49,398 nucleotides of DNA. It comes from Lentisalinibacter sp964427415. Lineage in GTDB: Bacteria > Pseudomonadota > Gammaproteobacteria > Steroidobacterales > Woeseiaceae. Made by a program: the position numbers and the translations under genes. The notes below the pieces were generated by a model that searched no databases, was not told the DNA's origin, and saw nothing but the letters and a program-made list of their open reading frames with translations. This document shows positions 16,435 through 25,471 of this stretch, piece after piece (position 1 is the first letter of the stretch; every line of letters begins with the position of its first letter). The stretch spans positions 1 to 49,398 of the forward strand of contig CAYRUH010000024.1 of assembly GCA_964427415.1 (NCBI GenBank), read 5' to 3'.

Positions 16435-19170
16435 TCAGAGGAAGTCGTAGGACAGGCGGAGACCGTAGCTTCGCGGCCGGTTCGTGACCACGTGCGGCGT
16501 GAACTGCTGGGTATCGATGTACACCTCCGCATTCTCGTCGAACACGTTGTCGATGAAGAACTCGGCCCGCCAGGTATCCTTCTCCACACCGAACGCGAGA
16601 TTCGCGATGGTGTAGGCCTCCTGGACATAGCGTCCGCCGGGGATGCCGTCCTGATCGAGCAGATCAGTGCCGGGCGCGGCGCCGAGGAAGGCATCTGCCT
16701 CACGCTCGATTTCCAGGCCGGAGCCGGCGACCTGATAGACACGCTGCATGGTGTCTTCGACCACGTAGGCGTCCATCTTCAGGCCGACCTTGCTCTCGCC
16801 GGTGTAGGCGACGCCGCCGGTCACGTAGCCGCGCAGGTTCGCAATCTCGCCGACGGCCGGCAGATCGAACCCGTAGCGCGCCCGGATGTTGCCGGAGAAC
16901 TCCGGCGAAAACGGCAGCTCGCTACCCACCGGGGCGGCGATGCCCTGCAGCTCTTCGTTCAACCGCGTGAGTTCCGTGTCGAGAACACTGAAGGCACCGG
17001 CAATCGTGAGATTGGCTGTCGGCTGCCAGATGAAGTCGCCGTCGATACCCGTGATCTCCGCATCACCCACGTTGTCCGCGAACCACAGGAAGTTGATGTT
17101 CGTGGGATCGAAGCGCGAGGTCTGCAGGTCCGTGATCTCCGAGTAGAACGCGGTCGCATTCAGGCGCAGCGTATCGTCGAAGAAGTCGCCCTTGAAGCCG
17201 AGCTCATAGTTCTGCAGATCGTCCGTCTGGGAGTAGACCGGGATGCGGAATCCGTCGAATGCCGGATTGGAGCCCGAGGCACTCGCCAGTCCGCCGCCGA
17301 CCCGATTCGTCACCGGCGGACGGAAGCCTTCGGCGAAATTGCCGAAGAGCAGGATGCGATCGGTCACACGCCAGTCCAGCGAGAACCGGACAATCACGTC
17401 ATCCTGCGTGAGTACGCCGTCGCTGTCCAGGTCGCTCACATCGAGCTGACCGCTCTGGATGGCCTCGAATACATCGATGGTGCCGTTGCCGTCAACGTCC
17501 GTGAAGCCCGCGTCGGCCAGCGCCTGTTCGGTGCCGATGCCCAGCGCGCGCAGCCGCTCGGTCACATTGACCGTGGTCGTGGCGCCCTTGTACTCATCGT
17601 CGATCTCGTACCAGCGCGCGCCAAAGGCCGCCGTCAGCCGGTCGGTGATGTCGAACTCCGCCTGACCGAACACGGCAATCTGCTCCGTCGTACGCGTCAC
17701 GTCGTTGACGAAACTCACCTCGCCCGGAATCGACTGACCGGCGAAGCGCGTGCCCTCGACCTGGGGCAGGCTGCGGTTCGCGCCGACGTTCTCGAAGAAC
17801 GGGCTGTCCGTGGAGGCAATCTTGAAGAAACCCGTACTGGCCAGTTCCTGGTCGTCGTAGAACACGCCCGCCGTCAGCCGCCAGCGGTTTGCGTCCGGCG
17901 TGTTGATCCGGAACTCGTGGGTCATCCGCGTGTTCTCGGTGTCTTCCTTGTAGAACTTCTGCGGGTTGAAGCACTCGTCGTAATAGGTGCCGGTCGTGTC
18001 AGAGAAGTCCGAGCAGACATAGTAGGCCGAGAACAACCCGCCATTGGTGTAAAAGGTGTAATCGATGGTGGAGTCCACCTGCCGATCGAGATAACCGCCG
18101 GTATAGATCACGTCGAGCATCGCGAGGCGACCGTTGAGCGTCCACGTGGTGAGGCCGAAGTCGTCCTCGTTCTCGTCCGGCGCAAAACGGTTCACCGAAC
18201 TCTCACCGTCAAGGTTGGGGTCATAGGCCCAGACGCCCTCGGTATCCAGAGTCTGCTGCGTGTGCTGCACCAGCAGGTCCCAGCGATCATTGATCAGCCA
18301 GGACAAGCCGAAGCGGCCGCCTGTGTAGGTGGCGTCGTTGAAATCACCCTCCACCAACTGGTCGTTGCGGGGAACCGGGATAGTCTGGTTTTCCGGATCC
18401 GGCAGCGGACCGCCGGAGATGCGATCGATGACGACGGTGCTGCCGTTCCAGCCACCGTTCTCCGGATCATTCAGGATGTGATCAATCCAGCCGCCCTGGT
18501 TGTCATTGTAGGCCGCTACGCGCAATGCCAGCGTATCCGAGACAGGCAGATTGAAGTAGGCCTCGACGGAGTTGCTCATCTCGCCGCCGCTCGTGTTCGA
18601 GATGCTGGTATCGAAACCGGCCTGGAAGGAGGAATGGTCCGGCTTGTTGGTGATGAGCCGCACCGTACCAGCCTGGGAGCTGGCGCCGAACAGCGTACCT
18701 TGCGGGCCGGGCAGCACCTCGATGCGCGCCAGGTCGGTGGCGTAGACGTCCAGGTTACGGCCCTGCAGCGCCACCGGCTGCTCGTCGAGATACAGTGCCA
18801 CGGAGGGTTGCAGGCCCTGTACCGAGGACAGCGTGAGAATGGTCTGAGACGTTGCGGCGCCGCGGATGTAGATTTCCTGCTGGCCAGGCCCGGTCCCCTG
18901 GCTGGTGACGTTCGGCAGGTAAAGCGCATAGTCCTGGAAGCTGCTGATGCGAAGCTCCTCCAGGTTGTCGCCCTGCAGCGCCGACACTGCAACAGGGACG
19001 TCCTGCATGGACTCCTGTCGCTTCGTCGCCGTGACGACGATCTCCTCGATAGCCCGCTTCTTTGGGGCGGCAGGAGCTTCCTGCGCCTGCACCACCGTGA
19101 CTGCCGTAGAGCCGGCGCCGGCCGCAAGGGCCGATACGACGGCCGCGCGAATCTTCGTATTCCGTCTCAT
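16435..19170 (-). CDS. TonB-dependent outer-membrane receptor with EF-hand-like loops
   Basis: A 911-aa outer-membrane active transporter. Signal peptide at residues 1-29 (MRRNTKIRAAVVSALAAGAG...). A TonB-box-like EEIVVTATKR follows, then the plug (QDVPVAVSALQGDNLEE; PGQQEIYIRGAAT; RIEVLPGPQGTLFGASSQAG, a hallmark of plug domains) and the 22-strand barrel ending in RSYGLRLSYDFL. Start ATG 19168-19170 with AGAGG upstream. It belongs to the large group of receptors of unknown substrate seen in marine proteobacteria; no iron-siderophore partner genes are nearby. Two canonical calcium-binding loops, DVDGNGTIDVFE (558-569) and DLDSDGVLTQDD (580-591), are inserted in the barrel. Single gene with its own terminator. 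Confidence 0.95.
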   Translation of the reverse strand: MRRNTKIRAAVVSALAAGAGSTAVTVVQAQEAPAAPKKRAIEEIVVTATKRQESMQDVPVAVSALQGDNLEELRISSFQDYALYLPNVTSQGTGPGQQEIYIRGAATSQTILTLSSVQGLQPSVALYLDEQPVALQGRNLDVYATDLARIEVLPGPQGTLFGASSQAGTVRLITNKPDHSSFQAGFDTSISNTSGGEMSNSVEAYFNLPVSDTLALRVAAYNDNQGGWIDHILNDPENGGWNGSTVVIDRISGGPLPDPENQTIPVPRNDQLVEGDFNDATYTGGRFGLSWLINDRWDLLVQHTQQTLDTEGVWAYDPNLDGESSVNRFAPDENEDDFGLTTWTLNGRLAMLDVIYTGGYLDRQVDSTIDYTFYTNGGLFSAYYVCSDFSDTTGTYYDECFNPQKFYKEDTENTRMTHEFRINTPDANRWRLTAGVFYDDQELASTGFFKIASTDSPFFENVGANRSLPQVEGTRFAGQSIPGEVSFVNDVTRTTEQIAVFGQAEFDITDRLTAAFGARWYEIDDEYKGATTTVNVTERLRALGIGTEQALADAGFTDVDGNGTIDVFEAIQSGQLDVSDLDSDGVLTQDDVIVRFSLDWRVTDRILLFGNFAEGFRPPVTNRVGGGLASASGSNPAFDGFRIPVYSQTDDLQNYELGFKGDFFDDTLRLNATAFYSEITDLQTSRFDPTNINFLWFADNVGDAEITGIDGDFIWQPTANLTIAGAFSVLDTELTRLNEELQGIAAPVGSELPFSPEFSGNIRARYGFDLPAVGEIANLRGYVTGGVAYTGESKVGLKMDAYVVEDTMQRVYQVAGSGLEIEREADAFLGAAPGTDLLDQDGIPGGRYVQEAYTIANLAFGVEKDTWRAEFFIDNVFDENAEVYIDTQQFTPHVVTNRPRSYGLRLSYDFL

Positions 19171-19663
19171 AACCTCTTCCTGTTTTTCACTATCGATTTC
19201 ATTACGGCCGACATTCGGGTAGGCCGTTCCTTTCCGGTTCGCCCGCTGCGGTTTTGTGCCGACAGGCTGCGGATGCCCGCAGCGCCCGGGCGACGGCACC
19301 CTTGCGGGGTGCCGACTCGAATCTCCCTAAGACGCTTCACGGGGCAAGGCCGCGTGACAGGACAGCTTGGCAACGCGTAAACAGCGATGCTGTGTTCCTT
19401 TGGCCACATAGTGTGCCTAGACCGACGGCCCATTGCAAAGGCACTCAAAATAAATTGTTGTATTTTTGCAAATACGCCGTTCGAAAAGGAATCGATAACC
19501 GCCAAATATTAAGCAGTATCATAGGGCTACATCGATCAACCGGAAGCCGGCCGTACAACTGTTCCAATGATGCTCAATGGGGTTGGCGTGATTGATGCAG
19601 CACCTGAGTGCGCTCGCAGTTGCAAGGAACAGCAGGGGCCTCAGCGCCGATCCCGTGACGCCG
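19171..19663. other. 493-bp intergenic region upstream of the TonB receptor
   Basis: No convincing gene. It includes the receptor leader, with a hairpin at 19294-19314 (CGGCACCC, loop TTGCG, GGGTGCCG), and a markedly AT-rich segment around 19435-19520 that is the likely promoter area. The 3' side is the region downstream of the zinc peptidase gene; no clear terminator for that gene was seen. Confidence 0.6.
19460..19475. promoter_or_regulatory. inverted repeat in the AT-rich upstream region of the TonB receptor
   Basis: GTATTT and AAATAC separated by TTGC form a 16-bp dyad inside the AT-rich stretch about 290 bp before the receptor start. It has the size of an operator for a dimeric repressor, but no known consensus was recognised. 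Confidence 0.35.
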
Positions 19664-20347
19664 TCAACGCCGCAATATCGCCCACCACCGCGCCACGTTC
19701 AGCAGGCTCATCAGCGAGGCCGACACGTAGGTCATGGCAGCGGCGCGGAGGATCCTGCGGGCATGGCGTTCGTCGCCGTCCCGGAACACCCGGCGTTCCG
19801 CCAGCAGCGGCAGCGCCCTGCGGAAGCTGGCATCGAATTCCGTCGGCAGGGTGGTGGCGTGTACCACGATGCCCGATGCCAGCGTGAGCAGGCCGCCGAG
19901 GAACATCATCAGGCCTGCCACCGGCGCCCTGGTCACGGCTACCATCACCGGCGAGGCCATCATGAGACCGGCGCCGACGCGTTCGATCGGCGAAATCCAG
20001 CGTACCAGGCGCGTGCGCCAGCGCAGCGGCCCGAAGCCGCCCGCATCCTGCAGTGCGTGACCCACCTCGTGCGCTGCCACGGTGATGGCAGTGAGCGAGC
20101 GACCGTCGTGGTTGTCCGGGCTGAGCCGTACCACCTTCTCGATGGGGTCGTAGTGATCGCCCTGCTCGGTTTTCTCGGTACGCACCCGCTCGAGGCCGGC
20201 GCCGTCCAGCAGGTCCCGCGCCAGCCGGGCGCCGGTCATCGGATAGCGGTCGGTGGGCCGGCTGTAACGTTTCATCACTCGCTGTACCCAGAGCCCGGGC
20301 CCCAGCAGGACGGCGATGCCGATGACGATGAGGAGGAGGATGTGCAT
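19664..20347 (-). CDS. neutral zinc metallopeptidase, YugP family
   Basis: A 227-aa membrane-bound peptidase of the Zn_peptidase_2 (YugP) family. An N-terminal helix (MHILLLIVIGIAVLLGPGLW) anchors it. The conserved segment TGARLARDLLDGAGLERV follows, then the active site AAHEVGHALQ with H93-E94-H97, and a second membrane region (VGAGLMMASPVMVAV; GLMMFLGGLLTLASGIVVHA). The TLPTEFDASFRRALPLL stretch and the alanine-rich C-terminal helix are also typical. The physiological substrate is unknown. The gene stands alone, separated by 118 bp from the patatin gene, a gap that contains two copies of AATAATCGGG 18 bp apart and no gene. Confidence 0.92.
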   Translation of the reverse strand: MHILLLIVIGIAVLLGPGLWVQRVMKRYSRPTDRYPMTGARLARDLLDGAGLERVRTEKTEQGDHYDPIEKVVRLSPDNHDGRSLTAITVAAHEVGHALQDAGGFGPLRWRTRLVRWISPIERVGAGLMMASPVMVAVTRAPVAGLMMFLGGLLTLASGIVVHATTLPTEFDASFRRALPLLAERRVFRDGDERHARRILRAAAMTYVSASLMSLLNVARWWAILRR

Positions 20348-20465
20348 GACGCGATGAGACGATATTCTGGACTAAACGATCAGACAATGCCGGAGGCGCG
20401 GTGGTTCATGGCGGGGCCGGCGACAGCAATAATCGGGCCTCGGGAAATAATCGGGTCTGAAGGCC

Positions 20466-21410
20466 CTACCCGTGGTCGTGCTCTGCCGCTTCCGCCTCTT
20501 CCTTCTCCAGGCGGGCGCGGCGCTTCAGGAAGCGGCTGAGCTGGTGGTCGGCGGCCTGGTAGCCGAGCTCGATGAGCTCGTCGGCACGGTCGAACTCGAT
20601 GATGCTGGCGACGTCCCGGGGGACGGAGATGACCACGTCCGGCGGGTAGGCTGCCAGTTTGGCGCGTGCGATGGCGCCCTGCATCGTGTCGAAGGTCTGC
20701 TGGGCGATGTCGAGCATGCTCCAGCCGTCCGTACTCTCGCGGGTGAACTGGTCGTGCAATCGGTCGAGGAAGCGGTCGATGAGTCCCTGCTTGTTCTTAC
20801 GGCCCTCTTCAGACGGCGCCTGCCGCTTGCCCGGCAGGCGCAGGTTTTCGTCCGGCGGGCCGTTGAGGTTCACCGCCACGGTGAAGTCGGTGGGATCGTC
20901 GAAGGTGGGCGCGATCGGCACCGGGTTCAGGATGCCGCCATCGAGCAGGGGACGGCCGTCCTTGCGGAACGGCACGAAGAAAAATGGCAGCGCGATGGAG
21001 GCCCGGATGGCCTCGAACAGCGAGCCGGAGCTGATCCAGACCTCCTTCTCGCGGGCGATGTCCGAGGCCACCGCAGTGAAGCGCACCGGCAGGTCCCGTA
21101 TCTCGTGGTCGCCCACGAAGTCCTTCAGCACGTTCATGATGCGGGTGCCGTCCACGAAGCCGGACTTGCTGAGTGTGAAATCCAGCAGCCGCACGATATC
21201 GCTCTTGCGGATGGCCGAGGCCCACTCCGCGTACTCCTCCAGTTTGCCCGCCGCATAGCAGCCGCCGATGAGCGCACCCATCGAGGCGCCCACCACGGAG
21301 GATATCTCCAGCTCGTGTTCCTCGATCCAGCGGATCACGCCGATATGGGCGTAGCCCCGGGCGCCGCCGCTGCCCAGCACCAGCGAAATCTCGCGCTTGT
21401 CACGGCTCAC
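20466..21410 (-). CDS. patatin-like phospholipase/lipase
   Basis: A 314-aa serine hydrolase with the patatin catalytic dyad. The oxyanion motif GSGGARG is at 13-19, the nucleophile elbow GASMG at 41-45 (S43) and the Asp motif DGG at 157-159. No signal peptide, so it probably acts on the inner face of the membrane or on cytoplasmic lipid bodies. The C-terminal tail is highly charged (KRRARLEKEEAEAAEHDHG). It is the last gene of a leftward operon with an acyl-CoA ligase (15-bp gap), a WS/DGAT and an alpha/beta hydrolase. In that context it could release fatty acids from stored or membrane lipids that the ligase then re-activates; that role is inferred. Confidence 0.93.
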   Translation of the reverse strand: MSRDKREISLVLGSGGARGYAHIGVIRWIEEHELEISSVVGASMGALIGGCYAAGKLEEYAEWASAIRKSDIVRLLDFTLSKSGFVDGTRIMNVLKDFVGDHEIRDLPVRFTAVASDIAREKEVWISSGSLFEAIRASIALPFFFVPFRKDGRPLLDGGILNPVPIAPTFDDPTDFTVAVNLNGPPDENLRLPGKRQAPSEEGRKNKQGLIDRFLDRLHDQFTRESTDGWSMLDIAQQTFDTMQGAIARAKLAAYPPDVVISVPRDVASIIEFDRADELIELGYQAADHQLSRFLKRRARLEKEEAEAAEHDHG

Positions 21411-21425
21411 GTTGGTTCCCTCTTT

Positions 21426-23009
21426 TCACTCGATTGCCCACGCTCCCGCGGGATCGTACAGGCGCTTCAGCTCCTGTTTGAGCACCTTGCCCTGCGCATT
21501 CATCGGCAACGCCTCGACGAAGCGCAGATACTTCGGGAGCTTGTAGCGAGCCAGGCGGGCCGAGCAATAGGCCAGCAGTTCATCCGGTGCCGGGTTCGCG
21601 CCGGCCCGCAGCTGGATCACGGCCAGCCCCGCCTGCCCCCATTTCTCATCGTCCACGCCGACCACCGCGGCTGCCGCCACCTCTGCCCGCTCGCACAGCA
21701 CGTTCTCCACCTCGGCGGGATAGACGTTCTCGCCGCCCGAGATGTACATGTCCTTGTAGCGGTCGACGATATACAACGTGCCGTCGGGCGCGAGCCGGCC
21801 CGCGTCGCCCGTGCGGAACCAGCCTTCCACGAAAGCCTGCGCCGTCTCCTCCGGTGCGCTCCAGTAGCCGGGGGTCACCGCAGGCCCCTTGATCTGAATC
21901 TCCCCGACCGCGCCGTCCGGGATTTCGCAGCCCGCCTCGTCGGCGATGCGCAGCCGGGTGTGCATCATCCGGTGCCCGGCCGAGCCCACCCGGCCCGCCG
22001 CCTGCCGGGGCGGCAGTATCGCCACGCTGAATGCCTCGGTGAGACCGTAGGACTGGGCCAGATGGACACCCTTCGCGGACCACGCTTCCAGCAGGTCCGT
22101 GGAGACCGGCGCGGCGCCCACGCCGGCCACCCTGAGGGTGGGAAATTCGGCCTCGGCGAACTCGGGCAGCTCGGCCATCATGGCGTACTGTACGGGCACG
22201 CCCAGGCAATGGGTGATGCCGGCCTCCGGGTCGGTCAGCAGACCGAGAAAACGCCGCGGATCCCACTTCTTCATCACGCACAGCGTGCCGCCGTAGTGGA
22301 ACACCGGCATGGAGAAACCGTACAGGCCGGCCGAGTGGAACATGGGGGCGCAGGTGAGCGAGCGCGAGCTGCCCGTGAGGTCCCCGTGCAGCGCGGCGTG
22401 GATGATGGTGTCGCGCATCATCCGGAAAGTGCCGATCACGCCCTTGGGCATGCCCGTCGTGCCGGAGGTGTAGAGGAGCGTCGCCAGGTCGTCGATGGTG
22501 AGGTGCACGGGCTGCAGCGAATCCGCGCTGGACGCCGCGATGAGCTGCTCGTACTCGCTGTCTGCCGGCTCGTTCCTGCGCTCCAGCTTCGCCAGCCGCG
22601 ACCCCTCGACGAGATGGCTGAACTCCGCGTCACAGATCACCACACTAGGCTCGCCGTGGTTCAGGATGTCCGCGATCTCGCGGGCGCTGAGCCGCCAGCT
22701 GAGCGGCATGAGTGCCGCGCCCAGCTCCCAGCCGGCGAACAGGGTCTCGAACACGTCCGTCGAGTTGTGGCAGAGCATGCCAATGCGGTCGCCCTTGCGG
22801 AGGCCGTAGGCAGACTTGAGACCCACGGCGAGCCGCCGCAACCGCTCGTTGAACTCGCCGTAGGTGAAGCTCCGCCCGATATCCACGTCCACGGCGGCGA
22901 CCACGTCGGCGTCGTAACGCGCATGATAGTCCAGCCAGTCGACGGAGAATTCGTCCCGGATCGAGGGCTCGCGCTGATCGGCGAGCGCCGCCATCTGTTC
23001 CATGCTCAT
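21426..23009 (-). CDS. acyl-CoA synthetase (AMP-forming)
   Basis: A 527-aa class I adenylate-forming enzyme that activates a carboxylic acid with ATP and couples it to CoA. Core motifs: P-loop YTSGTTGMPKG (180-190), QSYGLTEAF (A5), GWFRTGDAGRLAPDG (A7), VDRYKDMYISGGENVYPAEVE (A8) and the C-terminal catalytic lysine K508 in NAQGKVLKQEL. The set resembles medium- to long-chain fatty acyl-CoA ligases, but substrate cannot be fixed by eye. Its ATG overlaps the TGA of the upstream WS/DGAT gene (ATGA), so the two are translationally coupled; it would supply acyl-CoA to the acyltransferase. Confidence 0.93.
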   Translation of the reverse strand: MSMEQMAALADQREPSIRDEFSVDWLDYHARYDADVVAAVDVDIGRSFTYGEFNERLRRLAVGLKSAYGLRKGDRIGMLCHNSTDVFETLFAGWELGAALMPLSWRLSAREIADILNHGEPSVVICDAEFSHLVEGSRLAKLERRNEPADSEYEQLIAASSADSLQPVHLTIDDLATLLYTSGTTGMPKGVIGTFRMMRDTIIHAALHGDLTGSSRSLTCAPMFHSAGLYGFSMPVFHYGGTLCVMKKWDPRRFLGLLTDPEAGITHCLGVPVQYAMMAELPEFAEAEFPTLRVAGVGAAPVSTDLLEAWSAKGVHLAQSYGLTEAFSVAILPPRQAAGRVGSAGHRMMHTRLRIADEAGCEIPDGAVGEIQIKGPAVTPGYWSAPEETAQAFVEGWFRTGDAGRLAPDGTLYIVDRYKDMYISGGENVYPAEVENVLCERAEVAAAAVVGVDDEKWGQAGLAVIQLRAGANPAPDELLAYCSARLARYKLPKYLRFVEALPMNAQGKVLKQELKRLYDPAGAWAIE

Positions 23010-24496
23010 GCGTCGTCTCCTGCGCCGCCGGCCCGCCGCATGCGCGAGTTGCGTTTCTTCCTGGTTTTCCGGCGACGTCCCCTGCCCGACAGCGCCGCGT
23101 TACGCACATCCCGGTAAGACGCATCGATGCACTCCGCGTAGAACTCCGGGTCCGGCAGCATCTGCCGGCAGGCGGTGAACATGATCGAGACGCTGCCGTT
23201 GTAGGAGAACACGGCGTGGAACAGGCCGGCCTGATGCACCACCGGCCCCATGCCGAGCATGGCCACCATCTCGGCCCCGGCGAGATACGCCGGCTTGCGG
23301 ATGCCAGCCACGTTCGTCACCATCGTGTTGAATGCCACCTTGCCGGAGCGCACCGCCAGCTCCATCAGCAGCGGGAACAGCGCGCGGGCGACGGGCGATG
23401 GCAGATTCATGGGGATCTCCGCCATCCGCCGCGGCCCGATCGCCTCCATCACCGCCTTCGCTTCCTCGGTGCTGTCGTGGATGGCCCGCAGCCGCTCGAC
23501 CGGATCGGCGATCCCGGTGTGCAGAGGCGTCAGCATCACGCCCATCAGGTTGTCCATCCCGTGGCCGTGGTCGTCCTCGCCCCGAACGTTGACAGGACAG
23601 GCCGCCACCAGCGTCTCTGCGGGCAACTCATCGCGGGCCGACAGGTAACGCCGCAGCGCCCCGGCGACGACGGCCAGCACCAGATCGTTGATGGTACCGT
23701 CCAGCGCCTTCGAGACCGCCTTTACCTCGGCCAGATCATAGACGTGGCCGTCCACCACCCGGCTGGGCGAGACCGGTCCCCGGTTGAAAACCGTCTTCGG
23801 CACGGGTGTGCGCTCCTTGCCGCGACTCGCGAACCCGGCCTTCACGAGGCCCGGTGCGGCGGCGGCCAGCGCGCTGCCGAGACGGAGCGTCTTCGCGAGA
23901 TTGCTGGCCGGGCTGCGCAGCAGCAGCCGCGCCGCCCCGGGCGCCGGCCGCGTCCGGGGCGGCGTGTGCGCGTAGCGGGAGCCGTCCGCCGGCAATGGCT
24001 CAAAGTCGTGGATAGCCGCCTGGATCTCCTGGCCGCTGACGCCGTCGATTGTTGCGTGATGCATCTTCATGAACATGCCGAAACAGCCCGGTCGCACGCC
24101 GGGCACCTCGTTCAGCCCCTCGATGACGTAGACCACCCACAAGGGTCGCGCCAGATCGAGCTGCCGGGCCTGCAGGCGTGCGACCAGGTCCATCAGCTGG
24201 CGCCAGCCGCCGGGTTTCGGCAGGGCGATGTGGCGCACGTGATACTCCAGGTCGAACTCCTCGTCCTCCACCCAGTAGGGGTAGTCGAGCGCGAATGGCA
24301 CCGGCAGCAGCTTCCTGCGGAACACCTTCGAGCGGTCGATGCGCTGCGCGAAGGTGGCCAGAATCTCGGTGAACTTCACCCGCCCGTGCGGGTGGCTGGA
24401 AGGGTCGTAGATCTGCAGCGAGCTCACCTCCAGCGGCGCGCGCTCCGACTCCGCGTAGAGGAACAGGGAATCGAGCCCGGTTAACTGCTTCAGCAT
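23006..24496 (-). CDS. wax ester synthase/diacylglycerol acyltransferase (WS/DGAT), copy 1
   Basis: A 496-aa acyltransferase of the bacterial WS/DGAT family, which esterifies acyl-CoA to fatty alcohols or diacylglycerol to make wax esters or triacylglycerol. The active site HHATIDG (146-152) is intact. The N-terminal LTGLDSLFLYAESERAPL, the PLW motif in LDLARPLW (113-120), the ND motif in TINDLVLAVVAGAL and the C-terminal NGSVSIMFTACRQMLPDPE are all typical. The last 25 residues carry a strongly basic stretch (RGRRRKTRKKRNSRMRR) that may bind membrane or lipid-body surfaces. AGGAG precedes the start. It follows the alpha/beta hydrolase by 13 bp and overlaps the acyl-CoA ligase. Confidence 0.95.
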   Translation of the reverse strand: MLKQLTGLDSLFLYAESERAPLEVSSLQIYDPSSHPHGRVKFTEILATFAQRIDRSKVFRRKLLPVPFALDYPYWVEDEEFDLEYHVRHIALPKPGGWRQLMDLVARLQARQLDLARPLWVVYVIEGLNEVPGVRPGCFGMFMKMHHATIDGVSGQEIQAAIHDFEPLPADGSRYAHTPPRTRPAPGAARLLLRSPASNLAKTLRLGSALAAAAPGLVKAGFASRGKERTPVPKTVFNRGPVSPSRVVDGHVYDLAEVKAVSKALDGTINDLVLAVVAGALRRYLSARDELPAETLVAACPVNVRGEDDHGHGMDNLMGVMLTPLHTGIADPVERLRAIHDSTEEAKAVMEAIGPRRMAEIPMNLPSPVARALFPLLMELAVRSGKVAFNTMVTNVAGIRKPAYLAGAEMVAMLGMGPVVHQAGLFHAVFSYNGSVSIMFTACRQMLPDPEFYAECIDASYRDVRNAALSGRGRRRKTRKKRNSRMRRAGGAGDDA

Positions 24497-24509
24497 GTCG
24501 GCTGCTCCT

Positions 24510-25295
24510 TCACCCTTTCAGGAAGCGGGCGACGGGATTGGGGTTGAACGGGCGCCAGCCGTCCTCGGTCTGCGCCAGCCGATCGGCCACGACGTACAGC
24601 ACGCCCGGGTTCACGGCCATGCCGAAGTGGCTGGCGACCACGCTGATGTTCTCGGCCAGCGGCGAGACCCGATCCTGCGCGATGGCCGGCGCCACGACGC
24701 CGTCCGTATGGCTGTAGATGCAGGTGCAGCGCACGTCCGGCACGGGTGTGGCCACCTCGCGCAGGAAGGCGAGCAGCTCCGGCGTGATGTCGTCCGGCGA
24801 GGTGCGCTGGTAAATCCGCCAGATGGTGGTGGCCTCCGGCGTGTCGCCGACGGGGCTGCCCATCGTGATCAACTGGCGGACGAGATCGCCGCGCATCTTC
24901 GCCGCCTGACGCGCGATGACGCCGCCCTGGCTCCAGCCGATCAGTGTGACCTTGCGGCCGGTCTTCCGGGCCACCCGCTCGAGCTGGACGACGAAGCGCT
25001 CCTCGTACTCGGTGCGGTCGTAGCCGATACCGAGGTTGGTGCCGAGCCCCCAGGGATGAGGGTCGTAGCCCCAGTGCTTCAGGTAACGGCGCAGGATCAG
25101 CATCGAGGTGTCGTTGCCGCGGAAACCGGGCACGGTGATGACCGGATGGCCGTCCCCCCGCGGCGCGGTGAGCACCAGTGGATGGGCCGGCAGCAGGCAC
25201 AGGAATTCCAGGATCGCCCGCGGCAGCTCGGCGAAGGCGTATCCCAGGAAAGGCGGTTGCGCCCGCCCGGTATCTGCGTCCTCGCCATCCGGCAT
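24510..25295 (-). CDS. alpha/beta hydrolase, lipase/esterase-like
   Basis: A 261-aa hydrolase with nucleophile elbow GWSQGG (S122) preceded by RKVTLIG, and an HG-like loop VPGFRGNDTSM near residue 56. The late histidine is probably in VVASHFGMAVNPGVL, a motif I associate with lipases acting like the triacylglycerol-lipase or palmitoyl-esterase group. No clear signal peptide. ATG 25293-25295 is preferred because GAGGACTG lies upstream; ATG 25338-25340 would add 15 residues. It is the first gene of the operon with WS/DGAT, acyl-CoA ligase and patatin, and divergent from the HAD-LPAT gene over a 176-bp shared promoter region. A role in neutral-lipid turnover is likely but inferred. Confidence 0.87.
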   Translation of the reverse strand: MPDGEDADTGRAQPPFLGYAFAELPRAILEFLCLLPAHPLVLTAPRGDGHPVITVPGFRGNDTSMLILRRYLKHWGYDPHPWGLGTNLGIGYDRTEYEERFVVQLERVARKTGRKVTLIGWSQGGVIARQAAKMRGDLVRQLITMGSPVGDTPEATTIWRIYQRTSPDDITPELLAFLREVATPVPDVRCTCIYSHTDGVVAPAIAQDRVSPLAENISVVASHFGMAVNPGVLYVVADRLAQTEDGWRPFNPNPVARFLKG

Positions 25296-25471
25296 CAGCA
25301 GTCCTCGTAGCAACACCCGTACCGGTGCATTCCGGCCCATTGTACCCGCGGCGTCCCGCGGCGGGAGCCGCAGCCGTGCGTCCGCGGACGGCGTCCGTTG
25401 GCGGCCGGCCCGGGGCCAGCCTAATATGGCGACCCTATCCACGGGCAGCGAGTCCACAGGGAGCGAGCGGC

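Noticed and set aside
14344..19380. Two very long plus-strand frames (14344-16314 and 16324-19380) opposite the TPR-sulfotransferase and TonB receptor
   Set aside because: No recognisable domain, no ribosome site, and the minus-strand genes have full domain content.
20428..20455. Two copies of AATAATCGGG 18 bp apart as a regulatory site
   Set aside because: Downstream of the zinc peptidase's promoter side but short, with no dyad and no known consensus; too weak to list.
20472..23117. 881-codon open frame on the plus strand opposite patatin and acyl-CoA ligase
   Set aside because: Its protein sense is low-complexity, rich in Arg, His and Gly, with no family pattern, while the opposite strand encodes two clear enzymes; a mirror frame of GC-rich coding DNA.
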